Shown here: piece after piece, positions 1-7,023 of the stretch
Layout: each line of letters starts with the position of its first letter
Numbering within the stretch: position 1 is the first letter of the stretch
NCBI GenBank assembly: GCA_946482585.1
Contig: CAMLSI010000184.1
Location: 1 to 9,724, forward strand
Length of the DNA stretch: 9,724 nucleotides
DNA from: an uncultured Lysobacteraceae bacterium
GTDB lineage: Bacteria > Pseudomonadota > Gammaproteobacteria > Xanthomonadales > Rhodanobacteraceae
Direction: 5' to 3'
Notes under the pieces: model-generated
Databases searched by the model: none
What the model was told of the DNA's origin: nothing
Seen by the model: only the letters and a program-made list of their open reading frames with translations
Translations under genes and position numbers: made by a program

Positions 1-215
1 TCGATGTCGCGCGCCGAGATCGTGACCACGGGCGTCTGGCCTTCGAGCTCGGCCTTCTTGATGCGCGAACCCGTCACTTCGACGGCTTCGAGTTTGGTGG
101 TGTCGTCGCCGGAGCGATCACCCTGGGCGAGCACCGGCTGAGCAGCGCCGGCGAGAAGGGCCACGGTGAGGGCATGAATGCTCAGGGCGAGCTTGTGACG
201 GTGCAGCACTTTCAT
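1..215 (-). CDS. TonB-dependent receptor, N-terminal fragment (runs off the left edge)
   Basis: The first 71 codons of an outer-membrane receptor lie here; the rest is beyond base 1. Residues 1-30 form a signal peptide: basic MKVLHRHK, then a hydrophobic core with ALLAG, then a PVLA-Q cleavage site. The mature start is polar and acidic, followed at about residues 42-54 by LEAVEVTGSRIKK, the TonB-box/plug entry seen in many Xanthomonadales and sphingomonad receptors, and then QTPVVTISARDI, the first plug strand. There is no room for an STN signalling domain before the plug, so this is probably a plain transporter. The ATG at 213-215 follows a GGGAG ribosome-binding site (complement of 223-227). 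Receptors of this family import siderophores, vitamins or glycans using TonB energy; the substrate cannot be told from this fragment. The family call is firm. Confidence 0.85.
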   Translation of the reverse strand, partial: MKVLHRHKLALSIHALTVALLAGAAQPVLAQGDRSGDDTTKLEAVEVTGSRIKKAELEGQTPVVTISARDI

Positions 216-503
216 CGGAAACTCCCGTTATGGTGACCCGAAAACCGAATGGATTTACCGGTAGGCGAACGCCAAAGCCCCCACGGCGCGCAAAGCACCC
301 GCTGTGACGGCGCCATCCCGATCGCCTTTGCCGGCGTCGTCCCCCCGACGAACCGACCGGGGGCAGCAGCGCCCCGAGGCATCCCCACGTTACGGTTACC
401 CGCACGCGGAGTTAAGGGAATGTAAAACACTTTGTCCGGACTTGACTAGACCGGCCCGCGCACGAGCCCGGCCAGCCCACCGATGGAGGCAATCCGTCTG
501 CGC
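216..503. other. Non-coding region between the TonB receptor and the TauE-type gene
   Basis: No convincing gene lies in these 288 bp. Read leftward, it is the upstream region of the TonB-dependent receptor and also holds the 3' end of the TauE-type transcript. It contains an AT-richer patch (about 411-435), where a promoter for the receptor would be expected, next to an 8-bp palindrome GTCCGGAC (434-441). Two short perfect hairpins follow in the presumed leader. I saw no cobalamin or TPP riboswitch signature and no hairpin followed by a U-run. The short reading frames across it are rich in Arg, Ala and Pro and look like chance. Confidence 0.5.
335..375 (-). repeat. Two adjacent perfect short inverted repeats in the receptor leader
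   Basis: Two stems of 5 bp with 6-nt loops are visible. The first pairs CGTCG (335-339) with CGACG (346-350). The second pairs GGGGC (360-364) with GCCCC (371-375). They lie 120-160 bp upstream of the receptor ATG. In a GC-rich genome such short stems can arise by chance, so a regulatory role is only a possibility. Confidence 0.3.
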
Positions 504-1310
504 TCAGCCGCTGAAAGCGACCACGAGGCCCATGAGCACGAGGAATCCGGCGAACACCTGTTTGAGCGCCGCGCCCGACAGCGCATGCGCGAGGCGCACG
601 CCCAGGGGCGCCACGAGTATCGACGCGAGCGCGATGCCGGCGACAGCGGGCAGGTAGACGAAACCGAGACTGCCGGACGGAAGCGCGCTCGTGGCGTCGT
701 GGCCGCCGTAGACGAAGCCGAGCGCGCTGGCGACCGCGATTGCGAAACCGCAGGCGGCCGAGGTGCCGACCGCGCGCACCGGCGCGACGCCGAGCCAGAC
801 CAGCAGCGGCACCGTCATGCTGCCGCCGCCGATGCCGACCAGCGCCGCGACGATGCCGATCGCGATGCCGGCACCGAACAGTAGCGGGCCGGTGGGGGCC
901 ACGCCGGTTTCGGCATAGCCCGGACGCACCTGGCCGTAGCGCAGCTGCGCCGCGGCGACGAAGCAGTAACCGGCGACGAAAATACGCAATGCGTCGCTGG
1001 GCAGATGACTCGCGAGCTGCGCGCCGCCGAGGCCGCCGATGACGAGTCCGGGCGCCAGCGCCTTCACGCTGGGCCACAGCACGCTGCCGCGCTTCCAGTG
1101 CGATCGCGTCGACGACACCGAAGTCAGGATGATGCTCGCGAGCGAGGTCGCGAGCGCGACGTGCATGACATGGTCGGACGGAAAGCCGCGCAGCGGCAGC
1201 AGCCAGGCGAGCGCCGCGACGATGATGAGTCCGCCGCCGACGCCGAGCAGTCCGGCCAGAAGACCCGCAGCCGCACCGACGGCAAGATAGAGCGCGATGT
1301 CGAGCAGCAT
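504..1310 (-). CDS. TauE/SafE-family membrane transport protein (sulfite exporter-like)
   Basis: This 268-residue protein is very hydrophobic, with about eight predicted membrane segments in two homologous halves. Each half opens with the family's glycine motif: GLLAGLLGVGGG at residues 16-27 and a second GIGGGS motif at about 159-164. A helix follows each, with ATSLASI at 54-60 and GTSAACGFA at 182-190. This internal repeat and the length are typical of TauE/SafE (formerly DUF81) inner-membrane proteins, which are implicated in export of sulfite, sulfoacetate or other organic anions. No sulfur-metabolism gene is nearby, so the substrate is unknown. The ATG at 1308-1310 is chosen because AAGGA (complement of 1316-1320) sits 5 nt upstream and hydrophobic sequence begins at once. 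An upstream in-frame extension to 1430 would add an Arg-rich, non-family leader. It is divergent from slt. Confidence 0.9.
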   Translation of the reverse strand: MLLDIALYLAVGAAAGLLAGLLGVGGGLIIVAALAWLLPLRGFPSDHVMHVALATSLASIILTSVSSTRSHWKRGSVLWPSVKALAPGLVIGGLGGAQLASHLPSDALRIFVAGYCFVAAAQLRYGQVRPGYAETGVAPTGPLLFGAGIAIGIVAALVGIGGGSMTVPLLVWLGVAPVRAVGTSAACGFAIAVASALGFVYGGHDATSALPSGSLGFVYLPAVAGIALASILVAPLGVRLAHALSGAALKQVFAGFLVLMGLVVAFSG

Positions 1311-1336
1311 GCGAATCCTTGTCGTCGATGGCGCGC

Positions 1337-1364
1337 GAGCGGGCGCGCCAATTGCGGCGCGCTC
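1337..1364. repeat. Imperfect inverted repeat centred on AATT upstream of the TauE-type gene
   Basis: The outer arms GAGCG and CGCTC and inner GC-rich arms flank a central AATTG, and an AscI-like GGCGCGCC palindrome falls inside. It lies 27-54 bp upstream of the TauE-type ATG. It could be an operator or an RNA hairpin in that gene's leader, but the GC-rich arms make a chance origin plausible. Confidence 0.3.
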
Positions 1365-1367
1365 GGC

Positions 1368-1393
1368 AAAATCGCGGGAAAAACCGGAAAAAA
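1368..1393. promoter_or_regulatory. Phased A-tracts (putative curved DNA / UP-like element)
   Basis: Three A-tracts, AAAA (1368-1371), AAAAA (1379-1383) and AAAAAA (1388-1393), have centres 11.5 and 9.5 bp apart, close to one helical turn. This is conspicuous in a GC-rich region. Phased A-tracts are known to bend DNA, and A-tracts just upstream of a -35 box can contact the RNA polymerase alpha subunit. Relative to the predicted slt start they cover about -75 to -50. Their role here is inferred. Confidence 0.45.
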
Positions 1394-1407
1394 TGCCGAT
1401 TCGGCTG

Positions 1408-1436
1408 TTGGTAGTTCGGCGCCGGGACACTAAGAT
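1408..1436 (+). promoter_or_regulatory. Candidate sigma70 promoter of slt
   Basis: TTGGTA (1408-1413) and TAAGAT (1431-1436) each match 4 of 6 consensus positions and are exactly 17 bp apart. The predicted transcription start, 6-7 nt beyond the -10 box, falls on or next to the A of the slt ATG at 1443. No Shine-Dalgarno sequence precedes that ATG, which fits a leaderless message. This is pattern matching only. Confidence 0.45.
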
Positions 1437-1442
1437 CCGCGC

Positions 1443-3491
1443 ATGTCTCGCGCAAGTCCGTATCCGCTTTTTCGCCGCCGACTTTGGTCGTGCTGGCTGC
1501 TCTGTTTCGCTGCCGTCTTGCCTGCCGCCGCCGCCGACCGGGCCGCCGAGCGCCAGTCATTCCGCCGCGCGCTCGATGCGATCGAACGCGATCGCGACTG
1601 GAAGGCAGAAGCGGCGCAGCTCGCGGACTATCCGCTGCTGCCGGTGCTGCAGGCCCGCGAACTCGCGAAACAGCTCGACAAGATCAAACCCGAAACGCTG
1701 CAGGCCTTCGTCGCGCAGTGGCCCGATGCGTTGCCAGCGGTCGAACTGCGCAAGGCTTGGCTGCTCGATCGGGCAGCAAGGAAACAGTGGGTCGATTTCC
1801 TCGCGGTTCCTGTCGACGGCCCCGACCGCGAACTGCGCTGCCATGCGCTCGACGCGAAGCTCGCCGGTGGCGGCACGATCAATTGGCTTGAAGATCTCGA
1901 AGCGCTATGGAACGAGGACCGCCCGCTGCCGGGCGCCTGCGATCCGGCGCTCGACTGGGCCGCACAGAACCAGTTGCTGGACACGGCCAAGCTTTGGCAA
2001 CGCATCGACCGCGGAGTGAGCGCGGGCAAGGTCGCAATGATCGACGCGCTCGTTCCGCGCCTGCCGGCGGCCGAGCGGCCGGCGGCGAACCGGCTCGCCG
2101 CCGCGCTGCGCGATCCGCCCGCGGCACTCAAGCAGGCCAAGACCTGGCCCGACGATCAGCGTCACCGGCGCGCCGCCGTCATCGCGTTGACGCGCCAGGC
2201 ACGCCGCGACTCCAGCGGCGCAGAAGCCAACTACGCGGCGCTCGGCAAACATTTCCGCTGGAGCGCAACCGAGCGCGGTGACGTCGCTGCCGCCTTCGCC
2301 TTGTATCGCGCCACCGAATTCGATGCGGATGCGCTCAAGCGCCTCGCCGACCTGCCGACGTCGGCCCAGACCGATGCGACGCGCGAATGGCGCGTACGCG
2401 TGGCGCTGGCCGCCTCGGACTGGACCGCCGCCCTGCAGGCGCTCGATGCACTCAGCGAACAGCAGAAGAAAGACGAGGAATGGCGTTACCTGCGCGCGCG
2501 CGTGCTGCGCAAGCTCGATCGCGGCGGCGAAGCCGATCCGCTGCTCGCCGCACTCGCGGGCGAGGCCAACTTCTACGGCTTTCTCGCCGCCGACTGGACC
2601 GACAGACCCTACGCGATCTGCGCGACGAACCTCGCATCGGACCGCGTGGCCGAGCAGCGCCTGCTCGACGATTACGGGCTCGCGCGCGCATTCGAATGGC
2701 GCGCGCTCGGCGAAGGCCGCGAAGCGCGACGCGAATGGGACTACACGCTGGGTCGCCTCGCTCCCGAGCAGCGCCGGCTCGCCGCCGATCTGGCCTATCG
2801 CGAAGGCTGGTACGACCGTGCCGTGTTCGCGCTCAACAAGGGCGAGGAACTGCGCTACTACGAGCAGCGCTTCCCGCTCGCGCGCGAACCTCAGATCCGG
2901 CGCGCCTCGCACGACACCGGACTCGATCCGGCCTGGACCTACGCAATCATCCGCGCCGAAAGCGCCTGGGTCGAAGATGCGCGCTCGAGCGCTGACGCTT
3001 ACGGCCTCATGCAACTGCTGCCGGCGACGGCCGCGCGCGTCGCCAAGGGCGCCGGCATCGCCTACAGCCGTGCCGAAGACCTGTATCACGGCGATACGAA
3101 CATCGCGCTCGGTACGCGCTATCTGTCGCAGATGGCGGGCCGCTACAACGGTGCGCCATGGCTCGCGAGCGCGGCCTACAACGCCGGCCCGGGCGCGGTC
3201 GAACGCTGGCTGGGCCAGCGCGGACAGCTCGAACCGGATTTCTTCATCGCGAGCATTCCGTACAAGGAAACGCGCGAATACGTCGCCCGCGTGCTCGCGT
3301 TTTCGGTGATCTACGACTGGCGCATGAACGGCAAGGCGCTCGCGGTCGCCGCACGCCTGCCGCGCTATGGCCAGGACTACGCCGCGCCCAATCGCGACAC
3401 GCCGCGCAAGACCGTGGTCTGCCCGACGCCGGTCGCCGACACGGCCCGGACCGCTCCGGCGGCCGCGCCGGCTCCGGCACCCGGAGCCTGA
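1443..3491 (+). CDS. slt: Soluble lytic murein transglycosylase (Slt70 type), periplasmic
   Basis: This 682-residue protein cleaves the MurNAc-GlcNAc bond of peptidoglycan with formation of 1,6-anhydromuropeptides. Residues 1-31 form a Sec signal peptide (RRR, a hydrophobic stretch, then PAAAA). Cys21 is not in a proper lipobox, so a soluble periplasmic form is likely. Residues from about 32 to 470 are alpha-helical and Ala/Leu/Arg-rich, matching the superhelical ring of Slt70. The C-terminal SLT domain (about 475-640) has catalytic Glu506 in IIRAESAW, then YGLMQLLPATA (520-530), AAYNAGPGAVERW (from about 577) and SIPYKETREYV, all close to E. coli Slt. It is slightly longer than E. coli Slt70 because of an Ala/Pro-rich tail after about residue 650. 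No Shine-Dalgarno is visible before the ATG. It is divergent from the TauE-type gene and converges on the haemoglobin-like gene with a 24-bp gap. Confidence 0.95.
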   Translation: MSRASPYPLFRRRLWSCWLLCFAAVLPAAAADRAAERQSFRRALDAIERDRDWKAEAAQLADYPLLPVLQARELAKQLDKIKPETLQAFVAQWPDALPAVELRKAWLLDRAARKQWVDFLAVPVDGPDRELRCHALDAKLAGGGTINWLEDLEALWNEDRPLPGACDPALDWAAQNQLLDTAKLWQRIDRGVSAGKVAMIDALVPRLPAAERPAANRLAAALRDPPAALKQAKTWPDDQRHRRAAVIALTRQARRDSSGAEANYAALGKHFRWSATERGDVAAAFALYRATEFDADALKRLADLPTSAQTDATREWRVRVALAASDWTAALQALDALSEQQKKDEEWRYLRARVLRKLDRGGEADPLLAALAGEANFYGFLAADWTDRPYAICATNLASDRVAEQRLLDDYGLARAFEWRALGEGREARREWDYTLGRLAPEQRRLAADLAYREGWYDRAVFALNKGEELRYYEQRFPLAREPQIRRASHDTGLDPAWTYAIIRAESAWVEDARSSADAYGLMQLLPATAARVAKGAGIAYSRAEDLYHGDTNIALGTRYLSQMAGRYNGAPWLASAAYNAGPGAVERWLGQRGQLEPDFFIASIPYKETREYVARVLAFSVIYDWRMNGKALAVAARLPRYGQDYAAPNRDTPRKTVVCPTPVADTARTAPAAAPAPAPGA

Positions 3492-3515
3492 TGCGCGACT
3501 CGCCCGCGAACGCCG

Positions 3516-3950
3516 CTATTGGCCGACGACCTGCGGCCGCATCGGGCCGAACAGCCCAAGCACTTCCTGCTGCAGTGCCGGGCTGACCTTGACCTCTGTC
3601 ATCGCGGCGATCAGGTCTTCGACGAAGATGTCGAAATCCTTGTCGGTCAGGTTCATGCCCGAATGCGCCTCTTCCATGCTGCGTCCGGAATAGGTGCAAG
3701 GACCGCCGGCCGCGGCGCAGATCTGCTCTATCAGCAGCCGCCGCAGATCGGGCAGGTCGGTGTTCTCGAAGAAGATATTGATACGCAGGTCCCCATGGAT
3801 GTGCTTGAGCGAGGCGTCGACGACGGCCTCGACGCCGGGCGCTCCGCCGAGGCGCTGATACAAGGTCGCATTCTTCACAACCGTCTTTTGCGGTGCGGCG
3901 GCACACGCGCCGAGCAGTACCGCGAGCAAGCCGGGCAGCAGCATCTTCAT
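3516..3950 (-). CDS. Lipoprotein of the group 1 truncated haemoglobin family
   Basis: This is a 144-residue protein. Residues 1-16 form a lipoprotein signal peptide with lipobox LGAC and acylated Cys16; Ala at +2 suggests outer-membrane sorting. From residue 30 the truncated-globin fold is recognisable: LYQRLGG, FFENTD (60-65), GGPCTYSGR (82-90), then EEAHSGMN with His96 as the expected proximal haem ligand (F8), and a helical end. By alignment from memory to M. tuberculosis GlbN, the positions of Tyr B10 and Gln E11 are both Leu here (about Leu48 and Leu74), so the distal haem side looks non-polar. Cys78 and Cys85 could form a disulfide outside the cytoplasm. The start at 3948-3950 is supported by AGGA 7 nt upstream and by the signal peptide; a longer in-frame start at 4106 would bury it. 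Haem binding and function (O2, NO or redox) are inferred. Confidence 0.85.
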   Translation of the reverse strand: MKMLLPGLLAVLLGACAAAPQKTVVKNATLYQRLGGAPGVEAVVDASLKHIHGDLRINIFFENTDLPDLRRLLIEQICAAAGGPCTYSGRSMEEAHSGMNLTDKDFDIFVEDLIAAMTEVKVSPALQQEVLGLFGPMRPQVVGQ

Positions 3951-3987
3951 GGCGACATCCTGCAGGAGTGGACTGACGGACGACCGG

Positions 3988-4016
3988 AGTGTAGGGCGGC
4001 CCCTTTCACCGACCAA
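3988..4016 (-). promoter_or_regulatory. Candidate sigma70 promoter of the haemoglobin-like gene
   Basis: Read leftward, TTGGTC (complement of 4011-4016) and TACACT (complement of 3988-3993) are separated by exactly 17 bp and match 3 of 6 and 4 of 6 consensus positions. The predicted start near 3981 gives a 5' leader of about 30 nt that contains the gene's ribosome-binding site. The support is sequence pattern only. Confidence 0.35.
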
Positions 4017-4104
4017 GCGGATATACGGCTGCGGGCGGCCCGCGGATGCGCTGCTCGGGCGATGCGCTAAGCTCGTCGATCCGGAGCGAAGGAGAGGTCG
4101 AATC

Positions 4105-5346
4105 ATGGAGATCTACCTCGTCGGCGGCGCCGTCCGCGATCGCCTGCTCGGCCGCCCCGCGAGCGACCGCGATTACGTGGTCGTCGGCGCGACGCCGCAG
4201 CAGCTGGCCGAACGCGGCTACAAGCCGGTCGGCAAGGATTTCCCGGTGTTCCTGCACCCGCAGAGCGGCGAGGAATATGCGCTCGCGCGTACCGAGCGCA
4301 AGAGTGGGCGCGGCTATGCGGGGTTCACCTTCGACACGAGCGCGACCGTGACGCTCGAGGACGATCTGCGCCGGCGCGACCTGACCATCAATGCGATGGC
4401 CGAAGATGAATCCGGCCGCCTCGTCGATCCGTTCGGCGGCGCGCGCGATCTCGATGCACGCCTGCTGCGGCACGTGTCGGAGGCGTTCGTCGAAGATCCC
4501 GTGCGCCTGCTGCGCGTCGCGCGCTTTGCGGCGCGCTATGCGCCGCTCGGCTTCAAACTCGCGCCGGAAACCCAGGCGCTGCTGCACGCGATGGTCGACA
4601 ACGGCGAGGTCGATCACCTCGTGCCCGAGCGCGTCTGGGCCGAGACAAGCCGTGCGCTGACGGAGCCGCAGCCCTCGGCATTCCTGCGGGTGCTGCGCGA
4701 CTGCGGCGCGCTCGCGAGGCTGTTTCCCGAAATCGACGCGCTGTACGGCGTACCCCAGCGCGCGGAATATCACCCCGAGATCGACACCGGCGTGCACACC
4801 GAGATGGTCGTCGACATGGCGGCCCGACTCGCGCCCGGCGATGCGCTCGTGGGCTGGTGTGCGCTCGTCCACGATCTCGGCAAGGCGCTGACGCCGGCCG
4901 ACCAGCTGCCGCGCCATGTCGGCCACGAAACGAACGGCGTCGAACCGATACGGCAGCTCGCCGCACGGTATCGACCGCCGGCCGAGTTCGTCGAACTGGC
5001 CGTCCTGTGCTGTCGCCTGCATCTCAGCGCGCATCGCGCATTCGAACTGCGTCCGGCCACCGTCGTCGAACTGTTCGAGCAACTGGACGGATTTCGCAAG
5101 AAAGACCGTGTGCGGCAGTTCCTGCTGGTCTGCAGTGCCGACAAGCGCGGCCGGCTCGGTCTCAACGAGGCGCCGTACCCGCAGGCGGACTGGCTGCGCG
5201 CCGCCTTCGCCGCGGCGGCGGCGATCGAAGCGAAACCGTTCGTCGAGCGCGGACTGACCGGACCGGCGGTCGGCGAAGCCGTGCGGCGTGCGCGCATCGC
5301 CGCCGTGGCGGCACTCAAGCCGCCGGCCGAGTCTCGAACCGGCTGA
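4105..5346 (+). CDS. cca: CCA-adding tRNA nucleotidyltransferase with HD domain
   Basis: This 413-residue enzyme adds or repairs the 3'-terminal CCA of tRNAs using CTP and ATP; its length is almost that of E. coli Cca. The N-terminal class II nucleotidyltransferase head has YLVGGAVRD (4-12) and the metal-binding pair Asp21/Asp23 in [18 protein letters not shown] follows at 89-97, then the neck [16 protein letters not shown] (130-145). The C-terminal half carries an HD domain: His231 in HTEM, His256-Asp257 in VHDLGK, and HVGHETNG (271-278). In gammaproteobacterial enzymes this domain has phosphatase and phosphodiesterase activity. The ATG at 4105 is chosen over the upstream in-frame start at 3949 because a strong AGGAGAGG site (4090-4097) precedes it and the conserved fold begins at residue 3. 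The last 32 bp overlap the 3' end of the opposing VanZ-like gene. Confidence 0.96.
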   Translation: MEIYLVGGAVRDRLLGRPASDRDYVVVGATPQQLAERGYKPVGKDFPVFLHPQSGEEYALARTERKSGRGYAGFTFDTSATVTLEDDLRRRDLTINAMAEDESGRLVDPFGGARDLDARLLRHVSEAFVEDPVRLLRVARFAARYAPLGFKLAPETQALLHAMVDNGEVDHLVPERVWAETSRALTEPQPSAFLRVLRDCGALARLFPEIDALYGVPQRAEYHPEIDTGVHTEMVVDMAARLAPGDALVGWCALVHDLGKALTPADQLPRHVGHETNGVEPIRQLAARYRPPAEFVELAVLCCRLHLSAHRAFELRPATVVELFEQLDGFRKKDRVRQFLLVCSADKRGRLGLNEAPYPQADWLRAAFAAAAAIEAKPFVERGLTGPAVGEAVRRARIAAVAALKPPAESRTG

Positions 5347-5710
5347 GCAGACTGCCGAGCCGCGTACGCGCAAGCAGCACACCGGCCACGACGCCGGCAC
5401 CGTCGGCGACGAGATCCCAGATGTCGGCGCTGCGATACGGAACGAGGCTCTGCAGTACCTCGATGCCGACGCCGAATGCGACCAGGCCAAGCGCCAGGCG
5501 CCGGCGATCGCGGCCATCCGCATACAGCTGCGCATACCAGAGCATCAGGAAAGCGAACGCCCCGGCGTGCAGCATCTTGTCGCCGAACTCGATGCGGCCG
5601 ATGCCCGACGGCGCCGGCAGCAATGCGGCGGCGAGCGCGAGCAGCAGCAGTACGCGGCCGACACCGCGCCACAACCAAACATAGGGGACGGGACGCGGAT
5701 TCCAGGTCAT
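5315..5710 (-). CDS. VanZ-like family membrane protein
   Basis: This is a 131-residue protein with about four membrane segments (roughly 18-33, 49-63, 71-90, 98-116). It carries the polar signature of the VanZ-like family: Asp44-Lys45 and His48 in GDKMLHAG, then Glu84 and Gln87 in [18 protein letters not shown] with Pro91, Arg93, Asp96 and Asp99, then Asp103 before a glycine-rich helix. VanZ confers low-level teicoplanin resistance in enterococci. Most chromosomal homologues in Gram-negatives have no known function, and resistance should not be assumed here. The ATG at 5708-5710 is chosen because the upstream extension to a TTG at 5785 is polar and unlike the family; neither start has a good ribosome-binding site, so the start is uncertain. 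Its 3' end overlaps cca. It lies downstream of, and in the same direction as, the MidA-type gene, 117 bp away. Confidence 0.85.
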   Translation of the reverse strand: MTWNPRPVPYVWLWRGVGRVLLLLALAAALLPAPSGIGRIEFGDKMLHAGAFAFLMLWYAQLYADGRDRRRLALGLVAFGVGIEVLQSLVPYRSADIWDLVADGAGVVAGVLLARTRLGSLLSRFETRPAA

Positions 5711-5827
5711 GGGCGGGCTCGATCGTCGGATGGCCGCATGAGCATGTCCCGCGGTGCTGACGTCGCGACGGCTGCGATGGGGCAATCTGCGGGCATGCGC
5801 TCGATCACGACGCGGTGGATCGCCCTG
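5711..5827. other. Non-coding gap between the MidA-type and VanZ-like genes
   Basis: Nothing coding is supported in these 117 bp. At 5802-5822 there is an imperfect hairpin (CGATCAC paired with GTGGATCG, one bulged G) just past the MidA-type stop codon. No U-run follows it on either strand, so it is not called a terminator. Confidence 0.4.
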
Positions 5828-6958
5828 TCAGCGCTCGAACGCCATGACCTTGAACGTCTCGCCCATTTCCGACGGCAAGGTCAGGCGCTTGACCTCCTGC
5901 GACAACCGATAGCGCGCAGTCTCGTCGACTGCGTTCGCATAGGCATCGGCGAACGCCTGATCGAGACCGTTCGCCATGAGGAATTCGGCCTGCGTGCCGA
6001 GCCCCGTCAGGCGAAAGCCCGCGCCTTTTCCCGCCTCGGCCAGCGCGCTGAAATCGACGAATGCCGTCAGATCCTGCAGTCCTACGCGCGAGAGCACATC
6101 CGCATGCGCGCGGTGGCGGTACATCGCGATCAGCGTGCCGTCGCGCCGGTCGCTGCGGTAGTACTCGCGCCGCGCGTAGCCGTAGTCGACGAACAGCGCC
6201 ATGCCGCGCTTCAGACCGCCGCAGACGGCCTGTACCCAGTACGGCAGCTGCGGCAGCACTTCGGAGCGATAGCCGTCGGCAAGGCCGTGGCCGAGATCGC
6301 GTTCGACATGACGCACCGCGTTGGCGGTGAAGCCATCCGCCGGGAGATCGATGCTCGCGAATCCGCCGTCGCCGGCATCGATCACGTGCTCTTCGAAAAC
6401 CTCGCCGTCGCGCACGCTGAATCGCGTCGCTGGCAATGCGTCGAGCACCTCGTTCGCGAACAGCACCCCCTGCCAGTCGTGTTCCGGCGGGCGATCGATC
6501 CAGACGGCGCGCGCAGCCAGGTCGTGCGGCAGTGCATGCAGGCGTTCGCGCTGACGCTCGCGCAGGTCGGCACTGGGTTCGAGCATCGCATAGCGCGCCG
6601 GAAGGGCGCCGAGTGCGGCGAGCTCGCGCAGGCAGTCGACGGCGAATGCGCCGCTGCCGCCGCCGAGTTCGACCATCTGCGCATCGGCGCCGAGGCCGCG
6701 CAGGGTCGGTGCGATCGCGCGCGCTACGCAACGCGCGAACAGGCTGCCGAGTTCCGGCGCCGTGATGAAGTCGCCCGCCGGCCCGAACTTGGTCTTGCCT
6801 GCACTGTAGTAGCCGAGTCCCGGCGCATACATCGCAAGCTCCATGAAACGCGAGAACGGCACCGGACCGTTCGTGGCGATCTCGTTGCGGATGAAGCCGG
6901 CCAGCGTGTCGCTATGCTCGCGTTCGGCAGACGTCGGTTCAGGCAGATCGATGCGCAA
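5828..6958 (-). CDS. SAM-dependent methyltransferase, MidA/NDUFAF7 family
   Basis: This 376-residue protein belongs to the COG1565 / Methyltransf_28 family. The family N-terminal block GPVPFSRFMELAMYAPGLGYY occupies 31-51, then FGPAGDFITAPELGSLFA (58-75). The SAM-binding glycine loop is ELGGGSG (97-103). NEVLDALP (169-176), FVDYGYARREYY (256-267), LTAFVDFSAL (297-306) and the C-terminal MGETFKVMAF complete the fold. Human NDUFAF7 methylates an arginine of complex I subunit NDUFS2; the bacterial substrate is not established, so no more precise function is given. The start is a TTG (6956-6958): an in-frame TAG lies only six codons upstream (complement of 6974-6976), and the first ATG, codon 39, falls inside the conserved block. 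There is no strong Shine-Dalgarno. It is divergent from the pteridine reductase gene, 65 bp apart. Confidence 0.92.
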   Translation of the reverse strand: MRIDLPEPTSAEREHSDTLAGFIRNEIATNGPVPFSRFMELAMYAPGLGYYSAGKTKFGPAGDFITAPELGSLFARCVARAIAPTLRGLGADAQMVELGGGSGAFAVDCLRELAALGALPARYAMLEPSADLRERQRERLHALPHDLAARAVWIDRPPEHDWQGVLFANEVLDALPATRFSVRDGEVFEEHVIDAGDGGFASIDLPADGFTANAVRHVERDLGHGLADGYRSEVLPQLPYWVQAVCGGLKRGMALFVDYGYARREYYRSDRRDGTLIAMYRHRAHADVLSRVGLQDLTAFVDFSALAEAGKGAGFRLTGLGTQAEFLMANGLDQAFADAYANAVDETARYRLSQEVKRLTLPSEMGETFKVMAFER

Positions 6959-7023
6959 GGCTGGATTTCGCGGCTAGGGTATGCGGCAATCGCCGAGCCG
7001 CAAGCATAGCCGAGGTAACGCCG

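Noticed and set aside
412..1560. Open frame of 382 codons on the - strand overlapping the TauE-type gene and the slt start
   Set aside because: It is out of frame with the TauE-type protein, extremely Arg-rich, with no membrane segments or domain.
1905..3089. Open frame of 394 codons on the - strand opposite slt
   Set aside because: It lies entirely inside the well-supported slt, with no start signal or recognisable domain.
4006..5535. Open frame of 509 codons on the - strand opposite cca
   Set aside because: It is antisense to an intact cca; the composition is Arg/Ala/Gln-rich with no domain, so it is a codon-bias artefact.
5802..5822. Bulged hairpin just after the MidA-type stop codon
   Set aside because: There is no T-tract after it on either strand, and such stems are common in GC-rich DNA; noted in the gap entry but not called a terminator.
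5288..7009. Very long open frame (573 codons) on the + strand across the VanZ-like and MidA-type genes
   Set aside because: It lies antisense to two genes with clear family motifs, is rich in Arg, Ala, His and Gln without any recognised domain, and is the usual shadow of a high-GC coding strand.
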